A stretch of DNA of 64,000 nucleotides from Nicoliella lavandulae (GTDB taxonomy: Bacteria; Bacillota; Bacilli; Lactobacillales; Lactobacillaceae): assembly GCF_037546185.1 (NCBI RefSeq), contig NZ_JAWMWH010000001.1:1116001-1180000 (forward strand). Direction: 5' to 3'. Shown one piece after another: positions 60,440 to 64,000 of the stretch (the first letter of the stretch is position 1; every line of letters starts with the position of its first letter). The position numbers and the translations under genes were made by a program. The notes under the pieces are model-generated. The model searched no databases, was not told where the DNA came from, and saw only the letters and a program-made list of their open reading frames with translations.

Positions 60440-60685
60440 ATGACAAGAGAAGAAGTATATAATAAAGTAGCCGATATGATTTCTGATCAATTTGAAATTG
60501 ATCGTAGTAAAATCTCCGGAAGCTTAAACTTCCAACAAGATCTAGATGCAGATTCAATTGATTTTGTTGAATTCGTGCTTAATTTAGAAAGTGAATTTGA
60601 TGCAAGTATTGCTGACGAAGACGCTGAAAAGTTGAACACAGTTGATGAAGCGGTAGACTATATCGTTAGTCATTCTAATAACTAA
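60440..60685 (+). CDS. acpP: Acyl carrier protein
   Basis: The 81-residue acidic helical protein carries the phosphopantetheine serine in DADSIDFVEF (Ser39); the common form is DSLD, here Ile replaces Leu. It serves the acyl transfer step of PlsX next to it. GGTGGGA lies before the ATG. The fatty-acid synthesis cluster often has its own second ACP elsewhere. A terminator follows. Confidence 0.94.
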   Translation: MTREEVYNKVADMISDQFEIDRSKISGSLNFQQDLDADSIDFVEFVLNLESEFDASIADEDAEKLNTVDEAVDYIVSHSNN

Positions 60686-60698
60686 AAATAAATTAAAG

Positions 60699-60726
60699 AA
60701 GCGATTACATTGTGTAATCGCTTTTT
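60699..60726 (+). terminator. Terminator after acpP
   Basis: Stem AAGCGATTAC/GTAATCGCTT with a 5-nt loop and T5. Confidence 0.88.
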
Positions 60727-60751
60727 GTTGAATAATTAGGAGCGTGAAATA

Positions 60752-61441
60752 ATGGACGCAGCATTTGATCAAGAATTAGCGCAAAACTATGGGATTAAAT
60801 TTCATGATGAATCACTATTGGATGAAGCATTTACCCAGGCTTCATACGTTAATGAACATCCAGGGATGCATTTAAAGTTTTATGAACGAATTGAGTTCCT
60901 TGGGGATGCCGTTTATGAATTAGTCGTATCTGAATATATTTTTAAACGGTATCCCGAATTACCTCAAGGTCAGTTAACTAGATTAAGAGCAGCCATGGTC
61001 AATGAACAAAGCTTTAGCAGTTTTGCTCGTGAATGCCATTTTGATAAATATATTCGATTAGGCCATGGTGAAGAAAAGGCGAATGCGCGCAATCGCGATT
61101 CACTACTATGTGATATTTTTGAATCGTTTATTGGTGCAGTCTATTTAGACCAAGGGATTCAACCAGTGATTCGGTTCTGTAAAAAGGTGATTTTTCCTAA
61201 ATTAGATGAAGGCTGGTTCGATGAATTCTTTGATCACAAAACAGAATTACAAGAAAAGGCGCAAGTTAATGGTCCAGTGGATATTGAATATCATTTATTA
61301 GATGAAAACGGCCCTGAAAATCGCCGCCGCTTTAAAATCTCTGTGACCATTGATGGAAAGGAATATGGGGTCGGCACCGGCCACTCCAAGAAAAATGCCG
61401 AACAAGGGGCTGCTAAACAGGCCTTACAACATTTTAAGTAG
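60752..61441 (+). CDS. rnc: Ribonuclease III
   Basis: RNase III cuts double-stranded RNA, including rRNA precursors. The signature ERIEFLGDAVYELVVSEYIF (Glu48, Asp52) and DIFESFIGAVYLDQG hold the catalytic acids; a C-terminal dsRNA-binding domain (GVGTGHSKKNAEQGAAKQAL) closes the 229 residues. AGGAG lies before the ATG. smc starts 15 nt downstream, the usual rnc-smc order. Confidence 0.97.
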   Translation: MDAAFDQELAQNYGIKFHDESLLDEAFTQASYVNEHPGMHLKFYERIEFLGDAVYELVVSEYIFKRYPELPQGQLTRLRAAMVNEQSFSSFARECHFDKYIRLGHGEEKANARNRDSLLCDIFESFIGAVYLDQGIQPVIRFCKKVIFPKLDEGWFDEFFDHKTELQEKAQVNGPVDIEYHLLDENGPENRRRFKISVTIDGKEYGVGTGHSKKNAEQGAAKQALQHFK

Positions 61442-61456
61442 AACGGAGTAATCATA

Positions 61457-64000
61457 TTGAAACTAAAATCAATGCAACTGGTTGGTTTTAAGTCGTTTGC
61501 CGAAAAGACCGAAATTAATTTTCAAAATGGATTAACGGCAATCGTGGGCCCGAATGGGAGCGGAAAGAGTAATGTGATCGAGGCCATTCGATGGGTCTTA
61601 GGGGAACAATCTGCTAAGCACCTTCGGAGTAATAAAATGGCGGACGTTATTTTTTCTGGTGCGAAGAGCCATCGGGCGTTGAACCGGGCTGAAGTTACAC
61701 TGACGTTTGATAATACGGATCATTATCTGAACACGAATTATACTGAAATTACTGTCACTAGAAAACTATTTCGTAATGGTGATAGTTTTTATTATTTAAA
61801 TCACCGTGAATGTCGGCTGAAGGATATTAATAACCTATTGATGGATACTGGAATTGGAATGGGGTCGTTTTCAATTATTTCCCAAGGTAACGTTGAGGCA
61901 ATCTTTAATAGTAAGCCGGAACAACGACGGAATATCATTGAGACCACCGCGGGAATCTATAAGTATCGTCAGCGAAAACAAGAAGCAGTCCAACGCTTAT
62001 CTGAGACGAATGACAACCTAGCCCGCGTTAATGACATTATTTTAGAACTGAGTCGTCAAGTAACGGACTTAGAACAACAGCGTAATGCTGCTAAGCAGTA
62101 TCAAGCCCTCAATCACCAATTAGCTGATTTACAACAACAATCGTTAGCGCTAACGGCCCGTGATCTATTGCAATCCCATGAACAAGATCAAGCTCAATTA
62201 ACGCACCATCAAGGCCACGTTACGGATTTAAAACATAAGATTGCACAACTACGGGCCCAAAAAAAGGATGCCCAAGATCAAGTAGATCGCATCAGCACCA
62301 TTAATGAACAACGCCAAGCCAAGCGATTAACGCAATCAAATCAAATTGAAAAGTTACGTAGTCAGCGTCAGCTAGCCACCCAACAGTCGAACTTCCAATC
62401 TGAACAGTTATCACATGATAAGCAACAACTTGCCCAACTAGTGCAGCAGTATTCTGTTATTGAAGATCAATTGACCCAAATTGACCAACAGTGCCGTGAG
62501 CAACAAGCTCTAATTAAGCAGTTGCATGCAAGCTTGAGTGACGAGGCACCAGTGCATTTGCAACAACAAATCGATACAATTGAACAACAAATTAGTACGT
62601 TGCGCAGTCAATATCTAGATCAGCTCCAACGAACTAGTGATTTAAAAAATCGGTTGAACTATGCGAATAAGAGTCAGACCCAGGCCAATACGCAACAACA
62701 AATTATCGAGCAACGAATTAAGGCGAACCAAGCATCAATTGATGAGTTAAATGCTAGCCGGGCCGAGATAACTACTAAGTTGGATGATCATCAACATCAA
62801 TTGACTAAATTCGAACATGATGAACAACAACATGCTAAGCAATTGCAAACCGTTCGCACGCAAACGGAAACTGCTCAAAATGAATGGTATCGCCTACTTA
62901 AGCAATCACAACAACTAAAGGCTCAATTGGATGGCTTAACAGAATTTCAGCACCACTTGGGGGGCTACTTTCAAGGCAGTAAGCACCTATTAGCTAATCG
63001 AGACCAGCTAAAGGGGATCATTGGCGCGGTGGCAGAATTTATTAATGTGGATCAACCCTACGTTAAAGCCATTGAAACGGCATTAGGTAATCGGATTCAA
63101 CAAATTATGGTAACGGATCACGACAGTGCACGTGCAGCAGTCCAATTTATGACTACTAAGCGGTTAGGCCGTGTGACGTTGTTACCAGTGAACCAACTAT
63201 CCCAACATCAAATTCCACAAGCGGTATTATCAAAAGTGTCAGCGATGCCAGGATTTGTGCAAGTGGCTAGTGAACTAGTCCAGATGAGCGCTCAATACCA
63301 ATCGGTATGCCAATTTTTATTGGGCAACGTATTGATTGCAGCTGATCTAAAGGCGGCAACGCACATCAGCAATGCCGTTCAACATCGTTATCGCGTAGTG
63401 ACCTTAGATGGCCAGGTGGTTAACGCCGGCGGTTCAATTACCGGAGGAGCCAATCGTAACCAATCTGATGGGATGTTGACACAAAAACAACGGCAAGCAG
63501 ACCTAAAGGCGCGCTTGGATCAATTAAATCAACAGTTGCAACAGGCGGAAGCCAATGTTAAAACGAGTCAAGCTCGGCAAAAGGAACTATCTGAGCGAGT
63601 AAATGATGGTCAACGAACGCGAAGTGAAGTTAAGCAAACGATTCAACTCCTCACTGGACAGTTAAACCAAACGAATCAATCAATTGACACTAAGCAGCGG
63701 GAATTAGCAACCCAACGCATCAACTTGAAGACGATCTTAGGTGATCAAGCGATGGATTCAAATGGTGATGATGAACGCCAGTTGCAATTATTGAATCAAA
63801 AGTTGCAGCAAAATCAAGCTGCGGTCAAAGCGCATACTGAACACCTATCGACTCTGCGTGATCAATTGCAAACTGCAAATCGCAAGGCACAAGCGCAACG
63901 TGAACAATTAGTGCGTAGTAAGGCTGAAGTAGACCATCTGACCCAACGGGAAGCTGAGTTAAAACAGCAATTGGAGCAAAATCAAGCGACCCAAATTGAA
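61457..64000 (+). CDS. smc: Chromosome segregation protein Smc, 3' end outside the window
   Basis: Translation from TTG at 61457, after ACGGAG, gives [20 protein letters not shown] and Walker [23 protein letters not shown] near residue 30. A long Gln-rich coiled coil runs to about residue 495, the hinge ([13 protein letters not shown] through [13 protein letters not shown]) covers about 500-670, and the returning coil is cut by the window edge. 848 codons are visible of about 1,180 expected; the ABC signature and Walker B lie outside. Smc compacts chromosomal DNA with ScpAB. It is probably co-transcribed with rnc. Confidence 0.96.
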   Translation, partial: MKLKSMQLVGFKSFAEKTEINFQNGLTAIVGPNGSGKSNVIEAIRWVLGEQSAKHLRSNKMADVIFSGAKSHRALNRAEVTLTFDNTDHYLNTNYTEITVTRKLFRNGDSFYYLNHRECRLKDINNLLMDTGIGMGSFSIISQGNVEAIFNSKPEQRRNIIETTAGIYKYRQRKQEAVQRLSETNDNLARVNDIILELSRQVTDLEQQRNAAKQYQALNHQLADLQQQSLALTARDLLQSHEQDQAQLTHHQGHVTDLKHKIAQLRAQKKDAQDQVDRISTINEQRQAKRLTQSNQIEKLRSQRQLATQQSNFQSEQLSHDKQQLAQLVQQYSVIEDQLTQIDQQCREQQALIKQLHASLSDEAPVHLQQQIDTIEQQISTLRSQYLDQLQRTSDLKNRLNYANKSQTQANTQQQIIEQRIKANQASIDELNASRAEITTKLDDHQHQLTKFEHDEQQHAKQLQTVRTQTETAQNEWYRLLKQSQQLKAQLDGLTEFQHHLGGYFQGSKHLLANRDQLKGIIGAVAEFINVDQPYVKAIETALGNRIQQIMVTDHDSARAAVQFMTTKRLGRVTLLPVNQLSQHQIPQAVLSKVSAMPGFVQVASELVQMSAQYQSVCQFLLGNVLIAADLKAATHISNAVQHRYRVVTLDGQVVNAGGSITGGANRNQSDGMLTQKQRQADLKARLDQLNQQLQQAEANVKTSQARQKELSERVNDGQRTRSEVKQTIQLLTGQLNQTNQSIDTKQRELATQRINLKTILGDQAMDSNGDDERQLQLLNQKLQQNQAAVKAHTEHLSTLRDQLQTANRKAQAQREQLVRSKAEVDHLTQREAELKQQLEQNQATQIE

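Overview
The window reads as a chromosomal segment of a low-to-moderate GC Gram-positive bacterium of the family Lactobacillaceae. The support is the housekeeping gene order (rplU-prp-rpmA; efp-asp23-nusB-folD-xseAB-ispA-tlyA-argR-recN; gmk-rpoZ-coaBC-priA-fmt-rsmB-stp-prkC-rsgA-rpe-thiN; rpmB on the opposite strand; yloU-fakA-recG-plsX-acpP-rnc-smc), strong AGGAGG-type ribosome binding sites, frequent TTG/GTG starts, a class 1A PyrD, and a giant surface protein with a lysine-rich C-terminus of a kind common in lactobacilli. The genus cannot be fixed from sequence alone; an insect-, flower- or fruit-associated lactobacillus is a guess.

Layout. (1) nt 1-23233: the 3' 23.2 kb of one giant gene, open from the left edge, encoding more than 7,700 residues. 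A beta-strand-rich, Asn/Gly-rich N-terminal part is followed by a Tyr/Gly linker, an enormous Ala/Ser/Asn array, a second Tyr/Gly linker and a basic C-terminal anchor-like region. The array is built from modules of almost exactly 221 residues (663 bp). Five modules form a 3315-bp higher-order unit that is present twice in near-identical copies, plus a 797-bp third partial copy. (2) nt 23234-31009: a pyrimidine operon (pyrB-pyrC-carA-carB-pyrD) behind a 350-nt leader with two tandem PyrR-type attenuators; pyrR, pyrP, pyrE and pyrF are absent here. (3) nt 31010-33444: a leader with two mutually exclusive hairpins, then three translationally linked genes, two unrecognised and one resembling a degenerate all-alpha dUTPase-like protein. 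(4) nt 33459-33626: tRNA-Arg(UCU) with its own consensus promoter and terminator. (5) nt 33632-64000: a dense, almost entirely plus-strand block for ribosome function (L21, Prp, L27, EF-P, L28, RsmB, Fmt, RsgA, TlyA), transcription (NusB, omega), DNA repair and recombination (XseAB, RecN, PriA, RecG), one-carbon, isoprenoid, CoA, thiamine and phospholipid metabolism, Ser/Thr phosphorylation (Stp/PrkC), RNase III and chromosome organisation (Smc, truncated by the right edge).

How it fits together. The pyr genes make dihydroorotate and orotate under UMP-sensing PyrR control. Prp matures L27, whose gene lies directly beside it. Stp and PrkC form a reversible phosphorylation pair placed just before rsgA. 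FakA, PlsX and AcpP link fatty-acid uptake and activation to phospholipid synthesis. The giant surface protein is the accessory element and the most unusual thing here: a modular, recombination-prone fibre-like protein whose length probably varies between isolates. No insertion sequence, prophage or CRISPR array was seen.
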